Shown here: positions 10,540 to 19,028 of the stretch, piece by piece
Numbering within the stretch: the stretch's first letter is position 1
How the letters are laid out: every line of letters begins with the position of its first letter
Assembly: GCA_030583665.1 (NCBI GenBank)
Contig: CP129469.1
Span: forward strand, 930,001-994,000
DNA: 64,000 bases
Direction: 5' to 3'
Origin: Candidatus Jettenia sp. AMX2
Lineage (GTDB): Bacteria > Planctomycetota > Brocadiia > Brocadiales > Brocadiaceae
The notes under the pieces: generated by a model
Seen by the model: the letters and a program-made list of their open reading frames with translations, nothing else
What the model was told of the DNA's origin: nothing
Database searches by the model: none
Position numbers and translations under genes: made by a program

Positions 10540-11512
10540 AGAGATATTTACCGATAATATTCTCACAAAATTCATGGCATTTGTCATGGCTATTGCTCTT
10601 TGGCTGTATGCAACCAACCGGCATACCGGTGATTTAACCGAGACCGTCAGGTTGAATATTTCTGTTCCCGATGGAATAACGGTGCTTGAACAGAGTACGG
10701 AACAGATAATGATACACCTGCGGGGGCCTCAAAATATTATTGAAAATCTCGGGAGTATGATAAAAGAACAAAAAATCCAGGCAACCTATGTTATACGCGA
10801 TTCTCCTGATAAAATCGGAGATCAGGAGAGACAAACCATTCTTATATCCCGTGAGCATCTGAATCTTCCCGGGGATGTCAAATTAGTATCCCTTTATCCG
10901 GACAGAGTCAATATAGTACTTGGTAAATTGCAAAAAAAGAGGGTGAGGGTAAATTTACAGAAAAAAGGTGAGCCAGCTACCGGCTATAGTATTGCAAACG
11001 AATTTATATTTCCGGGAGAAGTGGAGATAACAGGGCCTCTCAAGGTATTAAGAGACGTTGATTCCGTTAACACCGTACCGATCGATATTGATGGAATTAC
11101 TACGGAGCAAAACCGCACGTTTCCATGGAGAATCGGAATTGAACAAAAAGTAACGGTTACGCAAAATGAAAAAAGTATTTCAGTACCCATTCAAAGTGAT
11201 GAAGATGTAAGGGTGTGGTTGCAGATAACGGAACAACATGATATAAGATTATTTGAAAGGGTAAAGATTAAAATATTGAGGCCTGCAGATTATCCCTATG
11301 AAATAAAATTGCAGGATGAATTTGCCAGTGTAAAAGTACGGGGACCTAAACTTGCCCTGGACAGGCTTACTCCGGAAGATATTTTATTATATATTGATGT
11401 TACTTTATTGAAACCACCAGGACCATATAAACAACCACTAAAAGCTGTATTACCAAAAAACATAGAAGTCTTTGATAAATTATCTGAGGTTCGTTTGGAT
11501 ATTCGCGAATGA
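10532..11512 (+). CDS. cdaR: CdaR/YbbR-domain regulator of diadenylate cyclase
   Basis: The 326-residue protein has a short N-terminal membrane anchor (FMAFVMAIALWLYAT) and then repeated YbbR-like domains. Typical YbbR features are the WLYATNRHTGD start, LNISVPDGITVLEQ, IMIHLRGP, VNIVLGKLQKKRVRV and FPGEVEITGPLKVLRDV. YbbR proteins sit outside the membrane and modulate CdaA activity. It is translationally coupled to cdaA by an 8-base overlap. No glmM follows, unlike the Firmicute cdaA-cdaR-glmM operon; pdxJ follows instead. Confidence 0.88.
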   Translation: MIKEIFTDNILTKFMAFVMAIALWLYATNRHTGDLTETVRLNISVPDGITVLEQSTEQIMIHLRGPQNIIENLGSMIKEQKIQATYVIRDSPDKIGDQERQTILISREHLNLPGDVKLVSLYPDRVNIVLGKLQKKRVRVNLQKKGEPATGYSIANEFIFPGEVEITGPLKVLRDVDSVNTVPIDIDGITTEQNRTFPWRIGIEQKVTVTQNEKSISVPIQSDEDVRVWLQITEQHDIRLFERVKIKILRPADYPYEIKLQDEFASVKVRGPKLALDRLTPEDILLYIDVTLLKPPGPYKQPLKAVLPKNIEVFDKLSEVRLDIRE

Positions 11513-11521
11513 GAGGGGGAT

Positions 11522-12265
11522 ATGATAAAGCTGGGAGTGAATGTTGACCATATTGCCACCATCCGGCAGGCAAGAAGGACGTTCGAACCGGATCCTGTTG
11601 CAGCAGCGTTGCTTGCTACATTTGGAGGTGCAGATGTTATCACTGTTCATTTAAGAGAAGACCGGAGGCATATACAGGGCCGTGATGTAAGATTGCTGAA
11701 AGAAGTGGTGTTTACCAAGTTGAATCTCGAAATGTCTGTTGCACCTGATATAGTCGATAGCGCAATTGAAATAAAACCTGATCAGGTTACCCTTGTTCCC
11801 GAAAAAAGACTGGAAATTACAACCGAAGGGGGGTTGGATGTCGTCTCTCAGAAAAAAGTGATTACCGATGTTATAAAAAGACTCACGGAAGCCGGTATAT
11901 GCGTTAGTCTTTTTATCGATCCGGAAGAGAATCAGATATCTGTGTCAAAGGATACCGGTGCACAATTCATTGAGCTGCATACGGGAAATTATGCCCTTGC
12001 GAAGGACGATGTGAAGCGGGGTGAATTCGTTGAAAAACTCCGGGCAGGGTTAACTGCTGCACAAAAGTCAGGTTTGCGGGTAAACGCCGGACATGGATTG
12101 ACATATCATAATGTCGGGCTTATAGTGGAATCTTTGGATGTGGAAGAGTTGCACATCGGGCACAGTATTGTTTCGCGGGCAGTTTTTGTTGGTATTGAAA
12201 AGGCTGTTTCTGAAATGAAGGAATTAATAGTCAGACATAGTCTGCAAAAACAACCACGGAGTTGA
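11522..12265 (+). CDS. pdxJ: Pyridoxine 5'-phosphate synthase
   Basis: PdxJ closes the ring of vitamin B6 from 1-deoxyxylulose 5-phosphate and 3-amino-2-oxopropyl phosphate (DXP-dependent route). The 247-residue TIM barrel opens with the family signature [17 protein letters not shown] and contains [53 protein letters not shown] and [17 protein letters not shown]. The order and spacing match the family. It is nine bases downstream of cdaR with GAGAGGGG just before the ATG. Confidence 0.95.
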   Translation: MIKLGVNVDHIATIRQARRTFEPDPVAAALLATFGGADVITVHLREDRRHIQGRDVRLLKEVVFTKLNLEMSVAPDIVDSAIEIKPDQVTLVPEKRLEITTEGGLDVVSQKKVITDVIKRLTEAGICVSLFIDPEENQISVSKDTGAQFIELHTGNYALAKDDVKRGEFVEKLRAGLTAAQKSGLRVNAGHGLTYHNVGLIVESLDVEELHIGHSIVSRAVFVGIEKAVSEMKELIVRHSLQKQPRS

Positions 12266-12269
12266 CGGT

Positions 12270-12434
12270 ATGGTGATCGTTTCGCTTGCAGAGTATGATG
12301 TAACCACAACCAAAACATTTTTGTTACGAAACACAGAGAAAAACCATACCCTTGAACGTTCTGCAAATTTAGAGTACAGAAAATGCCGGGATCGCAGAAA
12401 TTATAAGATTGGTGATTTTTACGCAGGAAAATAA
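12270..12434 (+). CDS. Possible 54-residue protein between pdxJ and dapA
   Basis: A short frame, ATG 12270 to TAA 12434, fits exactly in the gap between pdxJ and dapA. A CGGAG lies about seven bases before the ATG, and the stop falls just before the dapA ribosome-binding site (AAAGGAG). The predicted peptide starts MVIVSLAEYD, is hydrophilic and basic in its second half, and has a single Cys and no membrane segment. I recognise no family. It could be chance in a 181-base gap; conservation of the frame in relatives would decide. Confidence 0.3.
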   Translation: MVIVSLAEYDVTTTKTFLLRNTEKNHTLERSANLEYRKCRDRRNYKIGDFYAGK

Positions 12435-12446
12435 AAGGAGAATAAC

Positions 12447-13319
12447 ATGTTTAAGGGATCCTTTGTAGCATTAGTTACCCCCTTTAAAAACGGTCAGGTT
12501 GATTACGGAAAACTGAAAGAACTTGTTGAATTCCATATTGAGAACGGAACAAACGGGATTGTTCCGTGCGGTACAACAGGTGAATCTGCTACCCTTTCAT
12601 TTGATGAACATAAGCAAATAATAACAGAGGTGGTGAATACGGTAAACGGGAGGGTCTCCGTGCTGGCAGGAACAGGTTCAAATAATACGAGAGAAGCCCT
12701 GCATTTGACACAACATGCAAAAAACGTTGGAGCAAATGGATCACTGCTTATTACACCCTATTATAATAAACCTACTGCAGAGGGACTCTACCGTCATTAC
12801 AGAACGATTGCTGAAGAGGTTGATATTCCAATGGTAATCTATAATGTCCCGTCAAGAACCGGCATATCAATTTTGCCGGAAACAGTGGCGAAGCTCTCTG
12901 AAATTAAGAATATCGTTGGAATAAAGGAAGCAAGTGGGAGCATGGATCAGGTTACCCAGATATTACAGTTGTGCAACATAACCGTTCTTTCCGGAGACGA
13001 TTCTCTCACCTTGCCTGTTATGGCTGTAGGCGGGAAAGGGGTCATATCTGTAGTGGCCAATATTGTTCCGGCGGACGTGGTTTCGTTAACCCGTTTCTGT
13101 CTGGAAGGTAATCTTGATGCGGCCAGGAAATATCATCATAAACTTTTTCCGCTTTCAAAGAGTATGTTTATTGAGACAAATCCTATTCCGGTAAAAACTG
13201 CCATGAGATTGCTGTCCAGAATTAACGGAGAGATGCGTTTGCCGCTTTGCGAAATGACGAAAGAAAACGAGAACGCATTGCATTCGGTATTGAAGATCTA
13301 TGGCTTACTGTCTGAATAA
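12447..13319 (+). CDS. dapA: 4-Hydroxy-tetrahydrodipicolinate synthase
   Basis: DapA condenses pyruvate with aspartate semialdehyde, the entry to the lysine and meso-diaminopimelate pathway. The 290-residue barrel carries LVTPFKNGQVDY, the pyruvate-binding GTTGES, GTGSNNTREA, the proton-relay tyrosine in YNVPSRTG and the Schiff-base lysine in GIKEASG. GGKGVISVVANIVP follows. AAAGGAG lies seven bases before ATG 12447. The product feeds the meso-DAP that MurE of this window is predicted to use. Confidence 0.96.
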   Translation: MFKGSFVALVTPFKNGQVDYGKLKELVEFHIENGTNGIVPCGTTGESATLSFDEHKQIITEVVNTVNGRVSVLAGTGSNNTREALHLTQHAKNVGANGSLLITPYYNKPTAEGLYRHYRTIAEEVDIPMVIYNVPSRTGISILPETVAKLSEIKNIVGIKEASGSMDQVTQILQLCNITVLSGDDSLTLPVMAVGGKGVISVVANIVPADVVSLTRFCLEGNLDAARKYHHKLFPLSKSMFIETNPIPVKTAMRLLSRINGEMRLPLCEMTKENENALHSVLKIYGLLSE

Positions 13320-13337
13320 TGCAAAGGAGCGTTTTCT

Positions 13338-13907
13338 TTGGTAAACAAACAAAAGGTTATAGAATCTGTACGCCTTTTTTTAGAGGCTATTGGCGAGGAT
13401 CCCACCCGTGAAGGTCTTGTTAAAACACCGGAAAGGGTTGCCGAGATGTGCGGGGAAATATTTGCTGGTATTGGAAAGGATTCGCATTCGGAAATAAAAG
13501 TGCTGAAGTCAGAAAAGTATGACGAAATTGTCCTTTTAAAGGATATTCCCTTCTATTCAATGTGCGAACACCACCTTCTTCCCTTTAGCGGTGTTGCACA
13601 TGTCGCATACATTCCCCAGGGAAACAGGGTAACCGGCATTAGTAAACTTGCCAGGGTTGTTGAAATAGAGGCAAAGCGCCTTCAGGTTCAGGAAAGACTT
13701 ACGACCGATATTGCAGAGTCTGTCATGAAGGCATTACGTCCAAAAGGGGTACTTGTCATTATCGAGGCCGAACATCTTTGCATGACCATGAGGGGTATTA
13801 AAAAACCAGGCACAAGGGTGCAAACATCTGTGGTGCGTGGTATCTTTCGCAATAATCCGGCTACCCGGGCAGAGGCTATGGCACTGATTAAGGGTCATTC
13901 ATTTTGA
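13338..13907 (+). CDS. folE: GTP cyclohydrolase I
   Basis: FolE opens GTP to 7,8-dihydroneopterin triphosphate, the first step of folate synthesis. The 189-residue protein has [17 protein letters not shown], the zinc and active-site block [40 protein letters not shown] and the second zinc Cys in [16 protein letters not shown]. The start is TTG 13338 with AAAGGAG at a proper distance (13323-13329). It ends the long plus-strand run; a weak hairpin follows. Confidence 0.95.
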   Translation: MVNKQKVIESVRLFLEAIGEDPTREGLVKTPERVAEMCGEIFAGIGKDSHSEIKVLKSEKYDEIVLLKDIPFYSMCEHHLLPFSGVAHVAYIPQGNRVTGISKLARVVEIEAKRLQVQERLTTDIAESVMKALRPKGVLVIIEAEHLCMTMRGIKKPGTRVQTSVVRGIFRNNPATRAEAMALIKGHSF

Positions 13908-13908
13908 T

Positions 13909-13931
13909 AAATCAGGGTACACCCCAGATTT
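13909..13931 (+). terminator. Possible hairpin terminator after folE
   Basis: AAATC and GATTT flank GGGT-AC-ACCC, giving a stem with a small bulge two bases after the folE stop. There is no long T-run after it, so intrinsic termination is only a possibility. The position, at the end of a long run and before a repeat island, is what makes it plausible. Confidence 0.35.
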
Positions 13932-13989
13932 CTGTAACACGTTAGTTTTTTGAAAACAACCTTGTAAGGATGAAATGATTCCGGGTTTT

Positions 13990-14360
13990 CTATGTCACCC
14001 CCTTCGGGGTTCAAAAATTTTTTTTATGACTTTTGCTATAATCATGACATCCCTTCGGGATTAACCCATGAATAACTATAGGTCAATAACCCCGAAGGGG
14101 TTGAAGATTATAATAGCTAATGAATAACTACGAACAAATAATCCCGAAGGGATGTCATGATTATAGATCAATAGATAACAGGTTGTCCGAGAATGCAAAT
14201 TCGTGAAATTTCAGGTATTGATTTACAAGGACTTACGACTTGGGAAATCGCGAAAAAGTGAATTCTCGGACAACCTGATAACTACAGATCAACAACCCCG
14301 TAGGGGTGACATGATTATAGCCAATGAATAACCACTGATTAACAACCCCGAAGGGGTGAA
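13990..14360. repeat. Island of six GC palindromes phased at about 50 bp
   Basis: Six 11-bp palindromes lie at 13999-14009, 14050-14060, 14090-14100, 14142-14152, 14296-14306 and 14346-14356. They are of two types, CCCCGAAGGGG and TCCCGAAGGGA (one has CCCCGTAGGGG). The flank TG(T/A)CATGATTATAG recurs beside them, in both orientations. Start-to-start spacings are 51, 40, 52, 154 and 50 bp. Subtracting the 97-bp MITE and its 6-bp target duplication turns 154 into 51. The first two units (reverse orientation) form a block of about 73 bp that recurs near 34933-35003. The stretch holds no gene. REP/BIME-like elements are the likely class. Confidence 0.85.
14180..14276. mobile_element. 97-bp MITE with 15-bp terminal inverted repeats and 6-bp target duplication
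   Basis: The ends AGGTTGTCCGAGAAT (14180-14194) and ATTCTCGGACAACCT (14262-14276) are perfect inverted repeats. They are flanked by GATAAC direct repeats at 14174-14179 and 14277-14282. The interior encodes nothing. The element sits inside the palindrome island, and removing it restores the spacing of about 50 bp. Its transposase source is not in the window; a full-length IS with the same ends elsewhere in the genome would identify the family. Confidence 0.88.
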
Positions 14361-14392
14361 ATATCAATACTAAAGCGAAACATGAGAATAAA

Positions 14393-14420
14393 GTAGAGAC
14401 GTAATGCATTACGTCTCTAC
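14393..14420. repeat. Perfect 28-bp palindrome
   Basis: The half-site GTAGAGACGTAATG is followed immediately by its exact reverse complement, with no loop. It lies between the palindrome island and the TolC-like gene, about 170 bp before the start codon. There is no T-run, so it is not a typical terminator. It resembles a dispersed palindromic repeat more than an operator, but copy number is needed to tell. Confidence 0.75.
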
Positions 14421-14591
14421 AGGAACGATATATGTTTACTTACAATTGAAGTGTTAAAATGTCGGGAAGTGTAATAGCTGAAAAACACATCTTGGGAACT
14501 TAAGAATTGCAGGAACGGCAAGGAGATGTTTTTTTAATTTCCTGTTTTCCTGCCTTCCTTAGTCTTATGTAGAAAAGGAGCAAATAAAGAA

Positions 14592-16211
14592 GTGATAGGA
14601 AAAATGATAAAGGAGGGGGCTTCCCATAGGATAGTTATTTTCTCCATTACTTTTCTATTCATTATCGTATGTTATAGAGGCATCTCCTGGGGTAATGAAG
14701 ACGAGATTCAAATATCTTCCGCACCATTGCCGGAAAATCGTATAGAATTGAGTTCAGATATAACATTTCTCAGACTCGGTATCAAGGACAGCATTCTTCA
14801 CGCCTTGCGCAATAATTTTGACATTGAGATATCGAAACTCGACATAAAACGGAGTGACTATGATATCGGTATAGAAAGATCGGTGTACGATCCTATCCTT
14901 GGGCTGAGGGGTAATATTGATCGTAGCAAAACGCCCATTAATAGCCAATTGGTTGGCGGTTTCGATGTTCCGCCCCAGATTATTGTTTTTCAGCCTTTTA
15001 TTGACAGGGGAAGGACTGCAAATGCAGTTATTCAGTCATTAATACCTACGGGGGCAACCTTAGCTTTGGAATATAGCGTGTTCAGGAACTTTATAGACCC
15101 CAACCGCTTCCGGTTTTTAAATCCGTCCTATACAAATGTTCTTGAAGCAAGGGTTACGCAGCCTTTGCTGAAGGGTGGGGGTCTGTTTTATAACAGGAGT
15201 CTTATCTCCATTGCACGGAATAATAAAAGGATATCCCTTGCTCAGTTCAAGTCCCTCGCAATGGAGGTTTCTGACCTTGTTCAAATGGCATATTGGAATT
15301 TTGTGAAGGCAAAGGAAGATCTAAAGGTAGCAAGAAAATCCCTGGAACGTGCAGAGGATTTGTTAAGGAAAAACAGGATACAGGTAGAGGTTGGTGTACT
15401 TGCGCCGATTGAAATCATAGTTGCGGAAGCTGGCGTTGCAGCAAGGGTGGAAGCAGTAATTACCGCAGAAAATGCCATTAAGAACAGGGAGGATGAACTG
15501 AAAAGGATTATGAATCTGGAAAACGATGCGATTGTTTCCGATGCTGTAATTATTCCGGTAGACAAGCCGGTTTTTGAGCCGAAAACAGTTGAACTGGAAG
15601 ATGCCATGAGGGTGGCTATGGAAAGACGTCCTGAATTACATGGATTACAACTGGAAGTAGAAAATGCAGCGATGCGGTCAAAAAGACGAAGGAATGAATT
15701 GTATCCGCAATTTGATTTTACCGGAGGGTTTCGCTATACAGGTCTCGGAGACAGCATAGGAGATAGCAACGATCTTTTATGGGATTTTCGGGGGGAATTT
15801 TTTGGTCTCTCCTTGTCAATGCCTATAGGAAACAGGTCAGCAAGAAGTCAGTATAACAAATCAAAAATCGAGCAACGTCAGGCTGCCATGAATGTGAAAA
15901 AAAAGGAACTTGATATCGTGGTTGAGGTAAGGGGCGCTGTCCGGGATGCGATGACGAATATCGAAAGGGTTTATGCTACACGGAAGTCCAGGGAATTAGC
16001 CGAAAAAAGGCTGGAGGTAGAAGAGAGGAAACTGGAAGTAGGCAGATCAACAAGCCTGGAGATACTAAGGGCACAGGAAGACCTGGCTACGGCAGAAGGT
16101 AACGAAGTGAAGGCGATTGTTGATTATGAAATATCCCTGGGTAATTTAGAAAGGGCTAAAGGAACAATCTTTGATGCTTACGGTATTGAACTGGAAGAAG
16201 AGGTTGCTTAA
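14592..16211 (+). CDS. TolC-family outer-membrane efflux protein
   Basis: This 539-residue protein has an N-terminal signal segment (IVIFSITFLFIIVCY) and the two-fold repeated OEP architecture. Long amphipathic coiled helices appear in DLVQMAYWNFVKAKEDLKVARKSLERAEDLLRK and DAMTNIERVYATRKSRELAEKRLEVEERKLEVG, with beta-strand regions between. TolC-type proteins form trimeric outer-membrane channels for efflux pumps or type I secretion. The start is GTG 14592 (AAAGGAG upstream), with ATG 14604 as an in-frame alternative. No membrane-fusion protein or pump gene adjoins it, so the substrate is unknown. It is monocistronic in appearance. Confidence 0.85.
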   Translation: MIGKMIKEGASHRIVIFSITFLFIIVCYRGISWGNEDEIQISSAPLPENRIELSSDITFLRLGIKDSILHALRNNFDIEISKLDIKRSDYDIGIERSVYDPILGLRGNIDRSKTPINSQLVGGFDVPPQIIVFQPFIDRGRTANAVIQSLIPTGATLALEYSVFRNFIDPNRFRFLNPSYTNVLEARVTQPLLKGGGLFYNRSLISIARNNKRISLAQFKSLAMEVSDLVQMAYWNFVKAKEDLKVARKSLERAEDLLRKNRIQVEVGVLAPIEIIVAEAGVAARVEAVITAENAIKNREDELKRIMNLENDAIVSDAVIIPVDKPVFEPKTVELEDAMRVAMERRPELHGLQLEVENAAMRSKRRRNELYPQFDFTGGFRYTGLGDSIGDSNDLLWDFRGEFFGLSLSMPIGNRSARSQYNKSKIEQRQAAMNVKKKELDIVVEVRGAVRDAMTNIERVYATRKSRELAEKRLEVEERKLEVGRSTSLEILRAQEDLATAEGNEVKAIVDYEISLGNLERAKGTIFDAYGIELEEEVA

Positions 16212-16372
16212 ATGTGATGGCAGCGGGCTGAAATAAAAGCAGGGTGCTCCTGCACACCAATTAAAACACGAATCTGCTTGGAAGAGATTGCTTCGTTGGG
16301 GAGTTTACACTGAGATTTAGCCGGTATTTTTCAGAAAGCAGAAGCTTTTGGCTATAAAAAGGTAAAATCATT

Positions 16373-18031
16373 ATGTCAAAAACAATGTCGCCAATATCTC
16401 ACAATGATGAATGGGAAATTGTAAAACGGATTATAGGGTATTTTAAGAACGCTTCAAATGTTCTTGATTTTACCGACTGGACTTTGCGAAGAAATGCAGA
16501 ACGGTTTGCATCGCTTACTAAATTCGGGAATATGGCTGTCCATTCTACGGTAAAGAATCGCAGCGCAAAGGTGACTGTGTGTGCAGGGAGTGATGCCGTC
16601 CGGCTAAAGACACTCAATGTCAGGCAGGCAGAAATTATGAGCAATTTACCGGTAACATTATCATTGGTCGAAGATTATATCAAAAAGGCACCATTTGTGA
16701 GGGTCAGTAGGACAATAGGGCGGAATGATGAATTTTCACCCCATTGCACGATTTTCGTTTCTGTTCAGAGACCAGAGATGATACGGCTTGCCTATATGAC
16801 CTGGGCAACTCTTTTTCCTCCCAATGAAGGAGAACCAAAGCAGTATCTTCTTTACATTCCTGAATGGCAGGAGTCCGATCGCCAAATCATTGTTTTCCCT
16901 GAAATAAGTGTAACTTTCGTATTAGGTAGTGACTATTATGGGGAGTCCAAGAAAGGATTCCTGAGAATGGCTATGTGGAATGCCAAACAAAAGGGAATGT
17001 TAGGGCTCCATGCAGGTTCAAAGATCTTAAAAGCAAGGCAAAGTGACGGGCGGCTCCGGAAATACGGGTTCCTTATTTTTGGAATGAGCGGTACGGGAAA
17101 GACAACTCATACCTGTCATACACATGATTTACATGACAAGGATGAGGGAATAGAGATATTACAGGACGATGTGGTTTTTCTTAAAAAAGATGGTTCTGCA
17201 TATGGATCAGAGCGTGGTTTTTACCTGAAAACAGAAGGGCTTGATTCTGTTACCCAGCCCTTAATATACAAAGCAGCAACGTCACGCGATGCCGTTTTTG
17301 AAAATATTATGGTAGATTATGAAGGTAACCTCTATTTTGACGATGATATTTTAACAAGTAACGGGCGCGGGATTATGCAGCGTGAAGACCTTAAGCCTTA
17401 CATTTCTGAGACGATTAACCTGCCACCTGTAGATGAACTGGATGGGCTGATTGTTGCTTTCATTACCCGCCGGCACACCGTCGTGCCGCTTGCTGCAAAA
17501 CTTACCCCTGAACAGGCGGCCGCTGTATTCATGCTGGGTGAATCTATAGAAACATCCGCCGGAGATCCCAGGCGCGCAGGGGAATCTATCCGGGAAGTGG
17601 GAACTAACCCTTTTATTATCGGAGATAAAGCATACGAAGGAAACTGGTTCTATGATTTTGTTAAACAGCATGAGGGTAAGGTTCATTGTTATCAGTTAAA
17701 TACAGGGGGGCTCGGAGAGATCATCGAAAAGCATCCAGACGGTACAAGAGTATTAAAACGGAAAGTATTGCGGGTTGAGATTCCGGAGATGTCATCTATT
17801 ATCAGGGGCATTGTGCGTGGCACAAATAAATGGCATAAGGATAAATACTGGAATCTTGAAGTGCCGGTGTTTGTTGATGGTGTTGATTTATCTAAATATG
17901 ACGTTGAAAAGTTCTACAATGTTGATGAGATATTGAAACAGGTATCTGATTTACGTTGTGAGCGCATTGAATATATAGAAAAATTTAACACCCTAAATAA
18001 AGCCATAATAACGGCAGTGAAAACTATATAA
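16373..18031 (+). CDS. pckA: Phosphoenolpyruvate carboxykinase (ATP)
   Basis: PckA interconverts oxaloacetate plus ATP with PEP, CO2 and ADP, linking the TCA cycle to gluconeogenesis. The 552-residue protein has YYGESKKGFLRMAMW, the kinase P-loop GMSGTGKTTHT, the metal-binding LQDDVVFL and FYLKTEGL. The later substrate and nucleotide blocks are also seen (NLPPVDELDGLIVAFITRRH, LGESIETSAGDP and a C-terminal YQLNTGGLG). This is the ATP-type family rather than the GTP type. Length is normal. It stands alone, followed by the promoter of the Rrf2 gene only ten bases after its stop. Confidence 0.94.
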   Translation: MSKTMSPISHNDEWEIVKRIIGYFKNASNVLDFTDWTLRRNAERFASLTKFGNMAVHSTVKNRSAKVTVCAGSDAVRLKTLNVRQAEIMSNLPVTLSLVEDYIKKAPFVRVSRTIGRNDEFSPHCTIFVSVQRPEMIRLAYMTWATLFPPNEGEPKQYLLYIPEWQESDRQIIVFPEISVTFVLGSDYYGESKKGFLRMAMWNAKQKGMLGLHAGSKILKARQSDGRLRKYGFLIFGMSGTGKTTHTCHTHDLHDKDEGIEILQDDVVFLKKDGSAYGSERGFYLKTEGLDSVTQPLIYKAATSRDAVFENIMVDYEGNLYFDDDILTSNGRGIMQREDLKPYISETINLPPVDELDGLIVAFITRRHTVVPLAAKLTPEQAAAVFMLGESIETSAGDPRRAGESIREVGTNPFIIGDKAYEGNWFYDFVKQHEGKVHCYQLNTGGLGEIIEKHPDGTRVLKRKVLRVEIPEMSSIIRGIVRGTNKWHKDKYWNLEVPVFVDGVDLSKYDVEKFYNVDEILKQVSDLRCERIEYIEKFNTLNKAIITAVKTI

Positions 18032-18040
18032 AATTTTTTG

Positions 18041-18068
18041 TTGACATACAAGGTATTTGTATTAAAAT
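18041..18068 (+). promoter_or_regulatory. Promoter of the Rrf2 gene with a palindromic operator in its spacer
   Basis: TTGACA (18041-18046) and TAAAAT (18063-18068) are spaced by 16 bp. The spacer holds the inverted repeat TACAA-GGTAT-TTGTA at 18047-18061. A dyad exactly between -35 and -10 is where an autorepressor would bind, and Rrf2 regulators commonly control their own promoter. The promoter is directly visible; the regulation is inferred. Confidence 0.72.
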
Positions 18069-18110
18069 GTCTATTACTTTGGTATAGATTGTATTATAGG
18101 GACAAAATCA

Positions 18111-18572
18111 ATGAAACTCTCTAAAAAAAGTGATTATGCCCTTCGTGCGATGATTTATCTTGCGATGAACTACCAGAAGAGGACGTTGCAAATCAAGGAA
18201 ATTTCTGTTAAAGAAAATATACCGCAGAAATTTTTGGAGAATATCCTGCTTACGCTAAGAAAACTGGGGATACTCAATAGTAAAATGGGGCTTAAAGGTG
18301 GCTATGAACTTGCCAGATCACCTGATCTTATTACCCTGGGCGAAGTAATCAGGGCGCTGGACGGGGCAATTGCGCCGGTAGATTGTGTGAGCCAGATGTC
18401 TTACAAACCATGTCCTGAAGAGATAACGTGTGTGATTCGCAGTGTGATGATGGAGGTTCGGAATGCCATAACAGATGTACTGGATACCATGACCTTTGCA
18501 GATATGTGTAAGCGTGCGAAAGAATCATTAGAGAAAAAAGAGAACATGGATACTTTTTCTTACTCTATTTAA
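18111..18572 (+). CDS. Rrf2-family transcription regulator with three cysteines
   Basis: The 153-residue protein opens with the Rrf2 winged-helix signature KKSDYALRAMIYLA, then IKEISVKENIPQKFLENILLTLRKLGILNSKMGLKGGYELAR. Cys92, Cys101 and Cys107 (C-x8-C-x5-C) lie where IscR-type proteins hold an iron-sulfur cluster (C-x5-C-x5-C in IscR), so a redox or Fe-S sensing role is plausible. CymR-type Rrf2 proteins, which lack such a cluster, control sulfur uptake. The ABC transporter downstream is of the sulfonate/nitrate class, so regulation of sulfur or nitrogen import is possible. The target genes are inferred from position only. Confidence 0.88.
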   Translation: MKLSKKSDYALRAMIYLAMNYQKRTLQIKEISVKENIPQKFLENILLTLRKLGILNSKMGLKGGYELARSPDLITLGEVIRALDGAIAPVDCVSQMSYKPCPEEITCVIRSVMMEVRNAITDVLDTMTFADMCKRAKESLEKKENMDTFSYSI

Positions 18573-18893
18573 TAATATTTTATCTTAATGTCTACAAATA
18601 TGGTAGATTTTATGAGTATTTGTTGTGTTAAATGCTTGGGAGTTTTAAGCCTTTTGCTTTCCTTTAATCTGCCTCTCAGTGAGAGCAAATCTTATTCCCC
18701 ACTGGTGTAAGGAGTGGACAGATGTGGTGAAAAGGTGTTCTAAGTTCATGTATAGGATTTCAAACTGTTAGTTCCTCCCCCCTGTCTGCGTGCGGTGACG
18801 CACAGGCAGGCTCGATGGGGGAGGTTAGGTGGGGGTGAAAGGAGCAATCTGTGATTACCCTCCCTTAATCCCTCCCGTCAAGGGAGGGAAAAT
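18573..18893. repeat. Gene-free stretch with two GC-rich stem-loops
   Basis: No credible gene is seen. CCTCCCCC (18774-18781) pairs with GGGGGAGG (18817-18824) around an inner TGCGT/ACGCA stem. CCCTCCC (18870-18876) pairs with GGGAGGG (18882-18888) across a 5-base loop and is followed by a T-rich run (TGTTTTTT), so it could act as a terminator. The block looks like a dispersed repeat insertion; genome-wide copy number would confirm. Confidence 0.55.
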
Positions 18894-18939
18894 GTGTTTT
18901 TTAGTCGCCGAAGGCCTAATTTAATGTTCAAGAATTTCA

Positions 18940-19015
18940 AACAAATATTCTTCGTTTCAATCCCACAGAATGACAGTATTCGCAATTCTGAGCGGAGCGA
19001 AGAATCTCAATATGA
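18940..19015 (+). repeat. Dispersed repeat that reads as NSERSEES in the upstream extension of the binding-protein frame
   Basis: The sequence ATTCTGAGCGGAGCGAAGAAT and its flanks give the peptide NSERSEESQ when translated in frame with the next gene. This short motif is a familiar dispersed intergenic repeat in many bacterial genomes, not protein. It lies just before the real start of the binding-protein gene and explains why the open frame extends upstream to 18894. Confidence 0.6.
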
Positions 19016-19028
19016 TAGAAGGAAAAAA

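Noticed and set aside
13990-14360. Regularly spaced repeats that could be taken for a CRISPR array
   Set aside because: The repeated core is only an 11-bp palindrome plus a loose flank, orientation switches, the intervening DNA is itself repeated, and no cas gene is near.
16212-16372. GCAGG/CCTGC hairpin as a terminator after the TolC-like gene
   Set aside because: The stem is only five base pairs and no T-run follows; support is too weak to list.
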